In this document: piece after piece, positions 9,387-22,049 of the stretch
Numbering within the stretch: the first letter of the stretch is position 1
Layout of the letters: every line of letters begins with the position of its first letter
NCBI GenBank assembly: GCA_011503125.2
Contig: WWBZ02000001.1
Coordinates: 4,588,001-4,652,000 of the forward strand
Direction: 5' to 3'
From: Botryosphaeria dothidea
Lineage: Eukaryota; Ascomycota; Dothideomycetes; Botryosphaeriales; Botryosphaeriaceae
Length of the DNA: 64,000 nt
Made by a program: the position numbers and the translations under genes
Notes under the pieces: generated by a model
What the model saw: only the letters and a program-made list of their open reading frames with translations
Databases searched by the model: none
Told to the model about the DNA's origin: nothing

Positions 9387-12300
9387 CTATCCCTTATTAC
9401 TAGGATATATATAATCTATATCTATAACTACTATAATCCCCCGCTAGCCTCTTATACTAATATAGCGCTAGAAACTCTATCTCTTCTACCGGAAGTTCTT
9501 AGAAAACTAGAAGAGTATATTCTCCTAGGGGACTTTAACCTCTACTATTCTATCTAGGGAAGTATAACCTCTCTAATATACTATATTCTAGTAGATAACC
9601 TAATTAAGATAGCTATCGTAGCTAATCTTAACCTAGTCCTTCTAAGAGGTACTATTACTAGACGAGATAGTAGTAGCGAGAGTACTCTAGACCTTATCTT
9701 TATATTATAGTAGCTAAAGAAGAGAATTCTTAGCTATAGAGTTAGCTAAAAGCTCGAATTATCCTCTAACCACCTACCTATTCTTACTATACTTAATTTT
9801 TCTTCTATCTCCGTAGAACTACGCCCTCTAAGACCCTAGTAGAAGAAAGTAGACTAGAAGAGAACTAATAATATACTCTAATTAAAGCTCGAATATCTTA
9901 AAGTAGTTCCTCTTAATACTAAAGTAGACTTAGATTACTTTACTATACTACTCTAGAAGGCTATCTAAAGAATAATCTAGAAGACTATCCTAGTAGCGAG
10001 ACCCTCGCTCTAGGCCTCTATATAATAGATAAAGAAGTATTCGGACCTAGTATACTAGGCTAGAGTAGCTAGAAGAAAGTAGACGACTATAGGAAGGGAG
10101 GAGGACTAGATAGTATACTAAACTATTACTAATAGTAAGAAGAGGTAGATTAGAAGAGATAGAATAAAAGTATAGCGTAGAATAGTAGCTAAGATTACTT
10201 CGGACCTATCTATACTCTAGAAGCTCTTAAAGTAGATAAGAATAAGAATACTAGAACCTCTAGCCCTATCTTAGTTCCTATTCCTCTAGGAAGTAAATAA
10301 ATAACTATATTACGATAACTAGTCTAAGGTAGAAATTCTTACTAACTAGTTCTTCCTATCTTCTAGAGCTACCGACCTCTTAGATCTAAATAGGTATATA
10401 TATCTAGTACTAGTAGAGATTTCCTAAGACCTTACTAAAGAGTAGGTTCTCTATACTATTAAGAAGCTTCCCCTAGATAAGATACTAGGCCTAGATAAGA
10501 TTACTAATAGGTTTCTAAAGTAATACGCTAAGATACTAAGGGGACCCCTTACTAGGCTCTTCTAGAAATATCTCGTACTTAGATACTATTCTAGGTAGTT
10601 TAAAAGCTCTATTACCGTAGTTCTTAGGAAACTATAGAGGGACGACTATACTAAAGCTAAGTTATTTAGGCCGATTACTTTACTTAATACGCTAGAGAAG
10701 CTACTTAAGAGAATTATAATAGATAGAATCTCCTAGGCTACTAAAGTATACGGCCTACTCTCTAATATATAGATAGAAGCTAGAAGAAATAGATTCGTAG
10801 TAGTAGCTCTTAACCTACTTATAGAATAGATCTATACTATCTAGGTATAAGACCTAGGGCTAGTAGCTTTAGTTCTTAGCCTAGATATCTCGGGAGTATA
10901 TAACTACGTATCTTATAGAAGGCTTCTCTATAATATAAGGATAGTAAAACTCCTAGAATAGATAGAAAGATTTACCCGATTCTTTCTATAGAACCGTACT
11001 ACTTAGCTATCCTTCGGAGACTTTACTAGTCTACTAATCTAGACCTTAACCGGGATTCCCTAGAGATTCTTACTATCGCCGATACTCTACCTATTCTTTA
11101 CTTCTAATCTACTTATATAGCTACGTAGAAGTAATACCTTCCCCCTTAGATTCGTCGATAATACTAATATTCTAATCTTTAGTAGATCTATAGAATAGAA
11201 CTATAGAATACTAGAGAGAGTATATTAAATTTACGAGCACTAGATAGCTACCTACGGGTTAGCTTTCTCGCCCGATAAGTATTATCTTATTTATTTTATA
11301 AGGAAACTAAGGAGATTTAATATAGTAGTAGGGATCCGTATCCCTAGATTTACTAGATGCCTAGAGCCTATAATTAAGATTCTAGGAGTCTACGTAGATA
11401 ATAAGCTTAGATAAGAACCTTATATTAGGAAAATAGGAGCTAAGGTAATTAAATAGTATATATCTCTCTCTAGACTCGCGGCGTCTACCTAGGGAGCCTT
11501 ATTTACTAAAGCCCGTTATATCTATACGGCCGTAGTAAGGCTAGTTCTTACCTACGGCTATAGAGTATAGTATACCCTAGAGAAAATCCTAGGGTAGAGA
11601 AAAATAACTATCTAGCTACTAAAGAAGATCTAAAACTAGTGCCTACGTACTATCTTAGGGGCGTATAAGTTAACTAATATATAGACCTTAGAGTATAAGA
11701 CGGGAATTTCCCTACTCTTACTATATCTAGACGAACTAGTACTAGTATAGACTATTAGAGCTAGGAATAGCCTAGTCGCGGTAGTAGTAGAAGAAACTTG
11801 CTAGAGTATTAAATAGATAGCTCGGGCTACTCTAAGTACTAGAGGCGCCGCTAGCCCGGCTAGAAGAACCCTACTTAGAAAAAAGGTAAACTTACTCCTT
11901 AACTACTACCCCTCTACCTACTAGAGTCTTTCGAAGCGAACGAAGCTACGTATAGTATATAGGAATAAGTAGAAGGAGAGATAGATAAAGTCTACTAGCT
12001 AGAAAAGATAAAATAAGCTAGTAGCCTAAAGTATATAGTAGAACCTAAAAATTAGATAAATCTATAGTAAACTATCTAAGCTATAGAGTACACTCGCTAT
12101 TCTACTATATATAGAGTATATTAGACTAAAGGACTTCCTCTTAAGACGCAAGATGCTAAGATACTCTAGCCCTATCTATTTATACGGCTAGTATAGATAA
12201 ACCCTAAAGTATATTCTTCTCTTCTATTCCTACTTTTAATAGAGTAGAGTATAGATACTCTAAAGGGTAGGAACTACGAACTACTACTCCCTTCTCTTAA

Positions 12301-12450
12301 TAAAGAAGGAGATAAAAGTAGTAATAGGCTAGTTCCTACGCCTAGGACTACTTAATTAGTTTAGTCTAGCTAGGGAACTAATCTAGAAGGATAACTAGAA
12401 AGAGGAACTAGGAGGACTACCGGAAATACTAGGATCTAGATAACTACGAG
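9387..12450 (+). pseudogene. LINE A ORF2, main part: endonuclease end, reverse transcriptase, finger
   Basis: The endonuclease continues with a GDFNLYY block (about 9530-9550), a TLDLIF block (about 9685-9705) and a degraded S(D/N)H.P block (about 9767-9780). The reverse transcriptase runs from about 10,440 to 11,250. The palm reads FVDN at 11151-11162, with the second catalytic Asp codon changed GAT to AAT. The C-terminal finger region is at about 12,165-12,240, with most Cys/His codons turned to Tyr. Many TAG stops. Nicking and reverse transcription are the known roles of this protein; this copy is inactive. Confidence 0.85.
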
Positions 12451-13049
12451 AATAAGAACTAAAGAGATAAAGCTAGTAGGCGAATATAGGACTACTATAG
12501 TAGCCGCTACCGGTAAGAAGAAAAAATAGAACTAGTAGGGATAAATAGGCCTAGATAGAAAGAAGAGGTTTTTACTAGGCGAAAAGGTTTTCCCCCTCGA
12601 GTAAAATAACTATAGATAGCTAGCCCCGTATAGACCCGTAAGGGAGCTATATCGGGAAGAAATAAATTTATCTATCTATACTTATTAGATAGTACTTTAA
12701 CCTTCGTAGTTAACTTAAAGTTCTAATATAATTCTATTAGAGGTAATAAGCCTTTCGTATACCGTATACCTACTTATTACGTAATTACTACCTATTGTTC
12801 TAATTCTTTACTCTCTACTTATTATTTAAGATAAACCCCTTAGTTACCCGAACCTACTAGATAACTCTAAAGCCTAGTAAAAGAGGCCCGCCGTTATACT
12901 TTAACTACTATTCTTATAAGAAAAGATAGTTCCGAGAATAGAGACGCTTAAGTATAAGATAGTATTACCCTATACTACTAATTATAATATCTATAGCTAG
13001 TATAGCGAACGTACGAAGTAATAAATTAGCCTTAGTAGCTTTTTAAGCG

Positions 13050-15309
13050 CCTAGTCTATAGTAGTAATAGTAATAGAGTACGTAGACCGGAAACTAAGCT
13101 CCGGCTATATCTACTAACGAATAACTTCTTAATATAATTCTAAAGCTCTATAACGAAAACGTAGTCTTACGTAACTAGCTTAACTAGGCCTCTCGCCCGC
13201 TACTAGTAACTAAGATTAAGATTCCTAAACTTAATCTCTACTATAGCGACCGAAAAAAGACCTAAGCCTTTATTACGTAGTTAGATAACTATATCTACTT
13301 TACCCGTAGTAACTTTACTAGCCTAGTCGACTAAGTCTTATACGTAAGTATCTACCTTAGAGAATCGGCCGAATAATAGTTCCGTCTCTTTAAGCGCGAA
13401 TACTAAGAAAAGCTCTAGTATCTATAGTCTAAGGCTACTATAGTCGTTTTTAGCGACTACTATAACTTTACGAAGTAGCTTAAGAAAGCCTTTAGCGGTA
13501 TCGACGAAACCCGCTTAGCTATACGTACTCTTATAAGCCTTAAATAAAAGGAAATAGTCTAGAACTATACCGCTAAATTCTAAAATATAGCTTATATCGC
13601 CGAAGAGCACTCCGACCTTATCTTACGTACCTTCTATTACTAAGGGCTAAAGAACGAAATTAAGAAAGCTATAACGTACTACGAAGAACTAGAAACCCTT
13701 AACGATATAATTAAGTTAGCCGTCCTTATAGATAAGCGACGCTCGGAAAGATAGTTTAATAAGAAGGGATACTACTCTAATACTTCTAAGTTTAGACGTC
13801 CGTACTATATCTAAGAAGAAGGCGACGCTATAGAGCTCGATACCGCCGAAAAAGAAGAATAAGATAAGAAAGAAAAGCGAGGTTAACGCTAATAGACTAA
13901 GAAGGAGAAGGACCTATATAATAAAGAACTATATACCCGCTATACTACTAAATAGAAACCCGGATACCGCTACTCGAATAAGAAGAATAGAACTACCTCC
14001 GCCGCGGAAATAACTACGTAAGACGAGAAAGAAACTCGCTCGGTATCCGCGATAAGTAGAGAAGTTAACTACGCAGCCCTTAGCTAGACTACTTACTTTA
14101 ACGATAACTACGAAATCTATAAAAGTAATAAAGATACTACTAGATAGTATCCCTCCGAGCCCCGGTAATTAAATCTAGCGTCTCGTAATAAGAAAGTATT
14201 AGAAATCGACGACCTAATCGATAACTTCTCGTACGACGACGAGCTAGTTAATAGCGATACGGGAGAGCTCTACGATAGCACCCTAGAATCTAGCGAAGCG
14301 GGAAACCTCGAATAATAGTAGGACTAAGCTATACTTATACGGATTATAGAATACCTTAGCTAATACGGAGATATAAGACGCGCGGAACCTAGTTAAATAC
14401 TAATAATTACCTAGACGCCCGCGCTAAGAATAAATCTTCCTACGTAATAGTATTAAATAAATAAGGAAAAGCTTAGCTTCCGATTCTACTAGAGTAACTA
14501 ATAGTATCCCTAGAAGAAGGCCTCTATTTATATAGCCGACGAGATAGCCGTCTAGCTATAAGATAAAGCTCGTAGTATATAGTAAGAGGAAGATAGATAA
14601 TACCTACGAAATATAGCACGTACTCTCTACCGTTACGGAACCGTAATACGGTATAAGAATACCCTATACTAAATCTCTCGAAGAAAATATAATATACTAA
14701 TCTTCTAGTACTAAGTTAAGGAAAACTAGATCCGCTAGAGACGCCGTATCCGGCGCGGATAATAGACTTAGTAGAAGGATACCGCTATCCCCGTAGAAGA
14801 ATAGAACGAATATATTAACTAGGAACTAACGAAGGCATAAGTACCCTACGCCTTCCCCGCTAATAAAGATATTTAACTAGTAACGCTAACTACCTATAGA
14901 GCTTATAACGCGCCTACGAAACTACGCTATACCCTATTAAAAAACTAGGCGGCCCTATAGCTAAGGGATACTCGTAGAGGCCGTAACCTAGGTTTCTTAA
15001 CTAGGTTTTACGTACTTCGAATAGTATACGTACTTTAGAAAAAGTCCTCCGGATATTAGTAACTATCTATAAACGTACCGTAATAGCTATACTCGATAGC
15101 GGAGTAGAGGATAACTTTATTAGCTATATCTTCGCTATACGTAATAATATTAAGCTTACTAGGAAAGACCGATCCTACCTACTACGAACGGTAGACGGAT
15201 CGGCCTCCTCTTACGATAAGGGATAGATACGGGTCGAAACCGAACCCGTAAAGCTTACTATCGGGAAATATATAGAGAAGATTATATTAGACGTAACCTC
15301 TATACTAAG
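13050..15309 (+). pseudogene. Gypsy L gag and protease start
   Basis: A Ty3/gypsy gag core is recognisable at about 13,190-13,560. It contains the YYSDRKKT, FITQLDNYI and LYVSIYLRESA-like blocks that precede the W-F region in fungal gypsy gags. An acidic and Lys-rich linker follows (about 13,780-14,330). No CCHC knuckle could be identified. An aspartic protease follows, with a LDSGVEDNFIS block at about 15,093-15,125. The reading then passes into copia N at 15310 and resumes at 20692. RIP stops are present but no frameshift was noted. The protein would form the particle shell and the processing protease. Confidence 0.7.
15305..15309. repeat. Target-site duplication of copia N (CTAAG), left
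   Basis: The 5-bp word CTAAG directly precedes the 5' LTR of copia N and is repeated directly after its 3' LTR at 20692-20696. Removing N and one copy restores the gypsy L protease reading. Confidence 0.95.
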
Positions 15310-15548
15310 TGTCAGACTTTCTTGCCTTACTACCTCAGGCATCCCAGTTATCTCGAATATTCCATCCTTTATATAACAACACTCTTTGATGCCCAACCCC
15401 GCATCGGCACTCTCTCTCGGATCTTTAGTATCCTCGGTTATGTAGTTATCACCTATGTATATAAGCAAGCCTACCAACCTCCCTTTCAGGAGACAGGCAG
15501 AATCTACTCTCTTTTCTGACCTCACACTCTTTACTCTCAAATCCAACA
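15310..15548 (+). repeat. Copia N 5' LTR
   Basis: 239 bp from TGTCAGACTTTC to AAATCCAACA. It differs from the 3' LTR at eight positions I could find. All eight are CA/TG here and TA in the 3' copy, so this LTR is the less mutated one. The internal region starts at 15549 with GTTATGAGCCC, a likely primer-binding site that I could not match to a particular tRNA. Confidence 0.95.
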
Positions 15549-15782
15549 GTTATGAGCCCGGGGGGACGCTACGGCTGGACGCCAAGACTACCCCACTTCT
15601 TAGCTCTTTGCTGATCAACTCTTCTACTCAACTGAGTACTCTTTACTGACACGCAACTGCTATCATCTACGGCTTCTGCCCGGTTACAGGCTACGGCGAC
15701 TGAACCAACAACTTAACACGGAGCTACACTGGCTACCACCTCTGCTCGAATCCAACTAGACTAACAACAACTTACTGACAAC

Positions 15783-18700
15783 ATAGGAGACTCTACCAAA
15801 TCCCACATACTCACCAAGTCTTCGGACTGGAACCACTGGTTATTCCTGGTGAAAGGAAGAGCCTAGAACACTGACATCTGGAGCCTCGTTGATCCTTCAC
15901 TGATAACCAAACCTCAGGGCACAACCAAACCTAAGAAACTAATAATTCAAGGCACAGTTACTACTGACAAGAAGCTCACTTATGACTATGAGATGAGCAA
16001 CTACCGCGCAGACTACGCACTCTACGAAAAACAATAAAAGGCACTTGCTAATCTTGCAACCTACATCTAGGACTCAATCGCCACAAATCTGCTCCCGTAC
16101 ATCAGCAACACGGATTCGGATAATTATCCTTGGACCTATCTGATAACGCTTAAAGCCAAACTTGCACCAACCAACGAAGCTACAGATCTAGAACTCGAAC
16201 AGCAGTACAATCAGCTCAAGCGAGGTCCATCCAACCAGAACATTAAGAAATGGCTTCAATCTTGGGAAGAGGTCTACACCAAAGCCAAGCAACGCGACTT
16301 GCCACAAGTCAAAGACGACCGACCAGTCAGAGACTTTCTCCTCTCTCTTCGAGGAATCGATTCCACCTACTCTTAGATGGAACTACACCTTCTACGAGGC
16401 CAAGAAACTAAGCCAACCCTTCACAAAGCTGTTGAAGACTACAGGCAACACCTACGCATCGAGAATCTCGAGAAACCATCCAAATCCTCGAAGCACTCAG
16501 CCTTCCCGGCCACTTTCAAGGGTAAGGAACAGGAAAACAACGAAAAGCCACCTTGTATCTGTGGACTCAATCACTGGTATAAGGACTGTTTCTACCTAAA
16601 CGAGGACATACGGCCCAAGTACTGGACACCAAATAAGGCTGCTCAAACACGTGTCAACGAGAAACTTAAGGATCCAAAAATCAAGGCACGAATCGACTAT
16701 GCACTAAATCGAGAAAAGGAAAGACAACTCGGTTCTCCATCCACTACAAACACGACTGCAACTCTAACACCTAACGTTCAAAGCAAATCACCTTCAATCG
16801 AGGTCGCCTCATTCTCTGTTATCAGCCACTCTACAAGGAGAGCCAATACCTCTCTTCAGTTATCCTGGATTCTCGACTCTGGAACAGATCATCATATCTG
16901 TAACCGATCCATGCAGGATAGATTCAAACAAACCAGAGCTGCTGAACTAGACGAATACCTCACCTATGGAGAAACAACTGCACCAATTACTGCGTATGGG
17001 ACAGTCACTATCAACGTTAAGACACCATCTAGTAAAGGCCATATCACTCTCCAAGATGTTGCAATGTCTCCATCTTTCATAGCCAATCTTATATCGCTTA
17101 ACAAAGCTCTTGAAGCAGGAATCGACTGGAACCCAAGGACTGGAACTCTTAGCAAGAACAATCAGACGCTCTGCTTCACTAAACGACACAACGGACACTT
17201 CTACCTTGAACGAAATGCAGCACCTCTTCAAGCTCATTATTCGACACTTCTCGCAACTTAACCAACTACTTTCGCAACCAAAGCCGCACACATCACCAAC
17301 TGGCACCGTATCCTTGGCCACGCTAGCCAGGAAACTCTTCAATATCTCGAAGAATCCACCGAAGGAACACAAATCACTCCATCACCATCTAAACAACCAC
17401 TCCAGCACTGCGAAACCTGTGCTCTATTAAAGGCTCACAGAATCGTCTCTCGATCTTCAGATAAAGAAGAAGAACCAACTAAGCCTTTCTCACGCGTTAC
17501 ATTCGATCTTCTCCAGCTTATACTAGCTTATAACGGAGATAAATAGACAGCTCATCTTGCTTGCTCATCATCAAACTTCATCCTCCCATTCACATACCGG
17601 CACAAATCAGATACTTCTGAACTAGCCATCTATGGACTCAAAATCATCAAGATTCGCTACCAAGGCAAGGTTATCTTCTTCAGAACTGATGGAGAAACTA
17701 CACTCGGAAATACCTTCCTCTCCTATCTCATGGATCATGGAATCACCCTTGAAACCTTAGCTCCTGCAACACCCGAGCAAAACGGATACTCTGAACGCTC
17801 AGGGGGTGTACTTCTCATCAGGGCACGAGCCATGCGAATTGGCGCGAACCTTCCAGAACGACTATGGCCTGAAACCATCCGAGCCGCTGCCTATATCCAT
17901 AACAGGACTCCACTTAAGAAACTCGGCTGGATTACACCTTTTGAAAGAGTCACTGGCAACAGACCAAATCTCTCGCATCTTAAAGCCTACGGATGCAAAG
18001 CCTACTCTCTGCGCAAAGATCTTCCACGCACTTATAAGCTTGCTGAACGAGCATTCATCGGATATCTTGTTGGGTACGACTCGACCAACATCTTCCGCAT
18101 CTGGATCCCAAGCCAGGATAAAGTAATACGGACCAGAGACGTCACGTTTGATAAAAACAGCTTCTTCGACCCATTAGAGACTAATATTAGTAAAGCCCTT
18201 GGAAAGGAGATAATTAAAACTCTCAATACTCCTGCTCTGCCATCAATCTATGGTCTCATGCCTCAGGAAGAACCTGAATCCTCTACCCTCAATCAACACA
18301 ATCAGACGACAAACCAATAATCTCAAGCTAAGAAAGACCCATCAACTCAAACGCTACCCACACCCTCAGAATCAGTAGAACCTGAAGTAGGACCTCTCGA
18401 ATTAGAAGAAGAACAAGAACAAGAACAAGAACAAGAACAAGAGCAAGAGCAAGAGCAAACTGAACAACGACTCGGACCTCTACTACCTGCCCAATATAAC
18501 ACTCCACCTCAACCAGGCGCTGCTCCCGGCAATAGAGCACCACGAGGAGCAGATATCTCAGCCACATTTACTGAAGAAACTATCATTCCAGAAAACAGCT
18601 CACGAAGTTCTCGGAATCAAAATCCAAACTACAGCAATGACCCTTTCAGAAAGCCTCGAAAACCACGAAAAGAAGCATATACTGCAACACTTGCTCAAGC

Positions 18701-20372
18701 TCAAGAACAACCAAAATCGACTTTCTACAACGCGTTCTCAGCTGCAATTAACACTCCAAAACCTAAGTCTAAAGTTCATCGAGACAATCTTCCACCAGAG
18801 CCAAAGAACTTCGAGGAACTCCTCAATCATCCATTTAAGGACGATTTTTTTGCCTCACTCCTCGAGGAAATCCAGAAACTTGAGCAAATCCAAACCTGGA
18901 TACAAGTCCCAGTTACTCAAGCACACAAGGCAAAGAAACGGATTATTCCACTCACCTGGGTATTCAAGTATAAGTTCGACGAAGAAGGATACCTTATCAA
19001 GTTCAAAGCTCGACTCTGTGTTAGAGGAGACCTTCAATCAACTGCTTAGGATACCTACGCTGCCACGCTTGCTGCACGAATCTTCAGAGGACTCATAGTA
19101 ATTATGACTGCTTTCGACCTTGAATTAAGGCAGTACGATGTCATCAATACGTATCCACACGTCCCAATCGACGAGGAAACATATTGTAAACCACCACCAG
19201 GCATGAAAATCAAGGACGGACTCGTTCTCCTACTCCTACGAGCATTATATGGACTCAAACAATCACCAGCTCTCTAGCAAAAGCACTTATCAAAAACACT
19301 TTAAAATCTCGGCCTTGCTGAAGTGCCAGAAGCTCCTTACCTATTTACAAACGAATATATAGTCCTATTCTTCTTTGTAGATAATATCGTTATTATCTAC
19401 CATAGGGATCACACTACTTATATCGATAAATTCCAACGAAAACTCTTCGAAATCTACGAGATGCGATACCTTAGCGAACTCTAATGGTTTCTAGCAATTA
19501 GAATCATCCGAAACAGAGACGAGCGCAAACTCTGGCTATGCCAAGACTCCTATATCGCCAAACTTACCGCGAAATTCAACGTTAAAGAGGACTCGAAGCG
19601 CTCAGTTCCTCTCCCTCCTAATGAACCTATTACTCAGAATCCCGATAAAGCTACGGATCAAGACATATACGCTTTTCAGCAGAAAGTCGGATCAATCAAC
19701 TACGCTGCAGTCCACACTAGACTAGATATTGCACACGCAGCATCACGACTCTCTAAACACCTACAGAATCCCTCAGCTCAGCACCTTCATCTAGCTCAAC
19801 GAGTTCTTAAATATCTATCACACACTCGAAGCTACGCTCTCACTTTCTCAGGCTTTACTTAGTCTACCAAGGATCTATTCATTGCTTCCAGCGACGCCTC
19901 CTTTACTTCGGATATCGACATAAGAAAAAGTATTTAAGGCTTTCTTTTCCGACTCTTTAGAGGAGCTATCGACTAGAAAGTAGCCAAACAACGCACTGTT
20001 ACGACCAGCAGCACCGAAGTAGAATTACTCGCTCTCTTAACTACCGCCAAGGAAACTATCTAGTGGGAAAACCTCTTCAAAGCAATCGACTTCTCGACTG
20101 GATATCACACAAGGATCCAGTGTAATAACACTTAAACAATCCGCCTACTTAATAAAGAGACCTATAAGCTTATTACGAAACTTCGTCACGTCTAAATCCA
20201 TAGCCACTAGCTACGCTAGGAAGTACAACAAGGCAACATCTCAATCTCCTAGACCCCTACTACAGAAACAATTGCAGATAGACTTACGAAACCTCTCAAT
20301 AAATAGAAATATTAATACTTTCTTCAACAGATTGGACTCGAAGACATCACTACTAAATTGCAAGACAACTAA
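15783..20372 (+). pseudogene. Copia N gag-pol polyprotein, one frame of about 1529 codons, interrupted by RIP stops
   Basis: A single frame runs from an ATA codon at 15783 to TAA at 20370-20372 with no frameshift found. The ATA probably replaces an ATG (G to A after T). Gag (about 15,820-16,650) has a copia gag core and a short knuckle-like CICGLNHWYKDC. The protease has LDSGTDHHICN (about 16,872-16,905). The integrase has NWHRILGHASQ, an H..CETCALLK zinc part (17,300-17,435), FRTDGE (about 17,682) and the QNGYSER block (about 17,778). The reverse transcriptase has TWVFKYKFDEEGY (18,954), ALYGLKQ (about 19,236) and FFVDN (19,371-19,385; the usual second Asp is Asn). RNase H has a SSDAS block near 19,887 and a SSTEVE block near 20,010. 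At least ten in-frame stops are TAG/TAA of RIP type, for example near 16,032, 16,068, 16,374 and 17,259. Open stretches of note are 16,377-17,261 and 17,730-18,320. Confidence 0.93.
18403..18458 (+). repeat. GAACAA/GAGCAA hexanucleotide repeat encoding Glu-Gln
   Basis: About nine six-base units (GAACAA or GAGCAA) in the gag-pol frame encode an (EQ)n run in the linker between integrase and reverse transcriptase. The CAA and CAG codons here would be easy RIP targets (CAA to TAA) yet are intact. Confidence 0.85.
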
Positions 20373-20438
20373 CTACTCTACTCAATTTCTCACACTCAAT
20401 GCTACTTTTACTATCACGACCCTCCTAATACGTACACG

Positions 20439-20452
20439 TCGTAAAGGGGGTA
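20439..20452 (+). other. Copia N polypurine tract
   Basis: TAAAGGGGG lies two bases before the TGTTAG start of the 3' LTR, the usual place for the plus-strand primer. The length and position fit. Confidence 0.8.
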
Positions 20453-20691
20453 TGTTAGACTTTCTTGCCTTACTACCTCAGGCATCCTAGTTATCTCGAA
20501 TATTCCATCCTTTATATAACAACACTCTTTAATGCCCAACCCCGCATCGGTACTCTCTCTCGGATCTTTAGTATCCTCGGTTATATAGTTATCACCTATG
20601 TATATAAGCAAGCCTACCAACCTCCCTTTTAGGAGACAGGCAGAATCTACTCTCTTTTCTAACCTCACACTCTTTACTCTTAAATCCAACA
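20453..20691 (+). repeat. Copia N 3' LTR
   Basis: 239 bp, TGTTAGAC to AAATCCAACA. Compared with the 5' LTR it has eight changes, each CA to TA or TG to TA. It is followed by the duplicated CTAAG (20692-20696). Confidence 0.95.
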
Positions 20692-21817
20692 CTAAGATAT
20701 AACGTTATCCTAGAAATCCTATAGTTTAAAGCCTACGAACCTTATATTAAATAAAAGGAAGAAGCTATTACCTTCCTAAATAAGGAATACGCTAGATACC
20801 TAGCTACTACTAGAAGAATATCTACGAATAAGAGTAGCTAGAGCTAGAGCTAGAAGTTAGAAGACTAGAGCTAAGAACGCTAGAGTAGCTAGAGTCGTAA
20901 CGACCCCGTAGATATTAAAGAAATCTCCTACGTAGTAGTCTAACGTATAAGACGCCGAGAAGAAGAAGTATATACGCTCTATCTAAAGCTAAGTAAGGAA
21001 ATCGAGTAGAAGATAGTAGTACGTATAAGACGGGGCCTCTACCCGGAGGATAATAACGTTCTAAAGCTAGTCGGAGGAGACTACTCCTAGAGGACTAACT
21101 AAAAATATTACGGTCGCCTAATAAGGGGAAAACCTATACTTATAGGCGTTACGATAAGCGAGAAAATATACGGGGAACTCGGCGGTATTATAAGGCCTAA
21201 TATTAATAAATTAGTACTAATACCGGAATTAGAAACGGTATCTTAAGAGTTCTAGAAATATCTACGAATCTTCTAAGAAAGAGGTAAAGAATAACTACTA
21301 GAGTATAAATCTTAGAATTACGAAATTCCCCTTATACTAGGAGCGTAGCCCGCGTTTAAGCCTATCTACTCTCTATTAGAGAAGAAACTCGAGGCTCTAA
21401 GGGAATATATCGATAAGAACTTAGAACGAGAATATATACGGCCGTTATTATTACTAGCTAGCTATTCTATCCTATTCGTTCTAAAAAAGAATAATAAACT
21501 ACGACTCTACGTAGACTACCGTTAGCTAAACGATATTATAATTAAGAATCGGTACCCGCTTCTAAGAATAGACGAGCTATAGAATAAGTTCCGAACCGTA
21601 AAGTACTTTATAAAGTTCGACCTTAGAGAAGAATATTACTTAGTTCGTATAAAAGAAGAAGAAGAATAGAAAACCGTATTTAGAATATACCTAGGGTACT
21701 TCGAGTATATAGTTATATCTTTTAGGCTTACTAACGCCCTAGGTACGTTTTAGAGCCTAGTTAACGATATCTTACGCCCGTATCTAGACGTGTTTTATAC
21801 GGCCTACCTAGACGATA
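20692..21817 (+). pseudogene. Gypsy L protease end and reverse transcriptase (up to YLDD)
   Basis: The protease resumes with a YNVIL block just after the duplicated CTAAG. The reverse transcriptase follows: KKLEALREYIDKNLE (about 21,383), ILFVLKKNNKLRLYVDYR (about 21,470), NRYPLLRIDEL (about 21,550), FDLREEYYLVRIKE (about 21,617) and AYLDDI ending at 21,817. The palm Asp pair is intact (GAC GAT, 21811-21816). Gypsy K2 is inserted exactly at this motif, so the rest of the palm lies at 34029 onward. Many RIP stops. Confidence 0.85.
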
Positions 21818-22049
21818 TATTAGGCCCCTTAAGCGCTACTATTCTAGGCAACTAGATAGATACTTAATAGTAACTAAAGGCCCTAGCTATACTAAGGATA
21901 ACTCGGTTAAATACTAGGGCACGGGCCTAGCGCTAAGCGACTAGGTATATTTACCCTTCGCCCTCTCTTTCTAGACTCTCTTTTCTTTCTTCTTATATAT
22001 AGATTTTTAGTTAAAAGTAATACTATTATTTCGGCTTTACTACCTTATA
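21818..22049 (+). repeat. Gypsy K2 5' LTR (232 bp)
   Basis: Same length and layout as the LTRs at 33797-34028, 54998-55229 and 61118-61349. The ends are fixed by the CGATA duplication and by comparison with copy K. A leader with degenerate repeats of a CCTAAACTCGA-like unit follows (about 22,072-22,200). Confidence 0.93.

Larger units (their letters stand above)
4573..12676 (+). mobile_element. LINE A: full-length Tad1-like element, interrupted by LINE B
   Basis: The 5' end is at about 4573 and the 3' end is a two-unit TATC tail at 12669-12676. With LINE B and one copy of its 16-bp target duplication removed, A measures about 5127 bp, close to the 5143 bp of copies E and G, so A is full length. 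Contents: 5' untranslated region, ORF1 with three CCHC boxes, ORF2 with endonuclease (split by LINE B), reverse transcriptase, C-terminal finger and 3' terminus. RIP load is very heavy. The sequence after the tail is the first base of the gypsy L internal region. Confidence 0.92.
15310..20691 (+). mobile_element. Copia N: Ty1/copia LTR retrotransposon, complete, lightly RIP-mutated
   Basis: 5382 bp, flanked by the 5-bp duplication CTAAG. Two 239-bp LTRs (15310-15548 and 20453-20691) start with TG and end with CA. Between them lies a single gag-pol frame in the copia order gag, protease, integrase, reverse transcriptase, RNase H. A purine tract precedes the 3' LTR. Composition is near normal compared with the surrounding gypsy L, so N arrived after most RIP of its host. 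It is inactive, because the frame carries RIP-type stops. Confidence 0.97.

Noticed and set aside
15211..15546. Open stretches across the copia LTRs (also 15322-15519, 15455-15649, 20272-20490 and 20414-20692)
   Set aside because: They lie over LTR, primer-site or polypurine sequence, or are out-of-frame with gag-pol, with no conserved protein features.
16947..17372. Minus-strand open stretches inside copia N (also 18328-18567, 18855-19037 and 19055-19258)
   Set aside because: They lie antisense to well-supported integrase and reverse-transcriptase blocks in the plus frame and show no family features.
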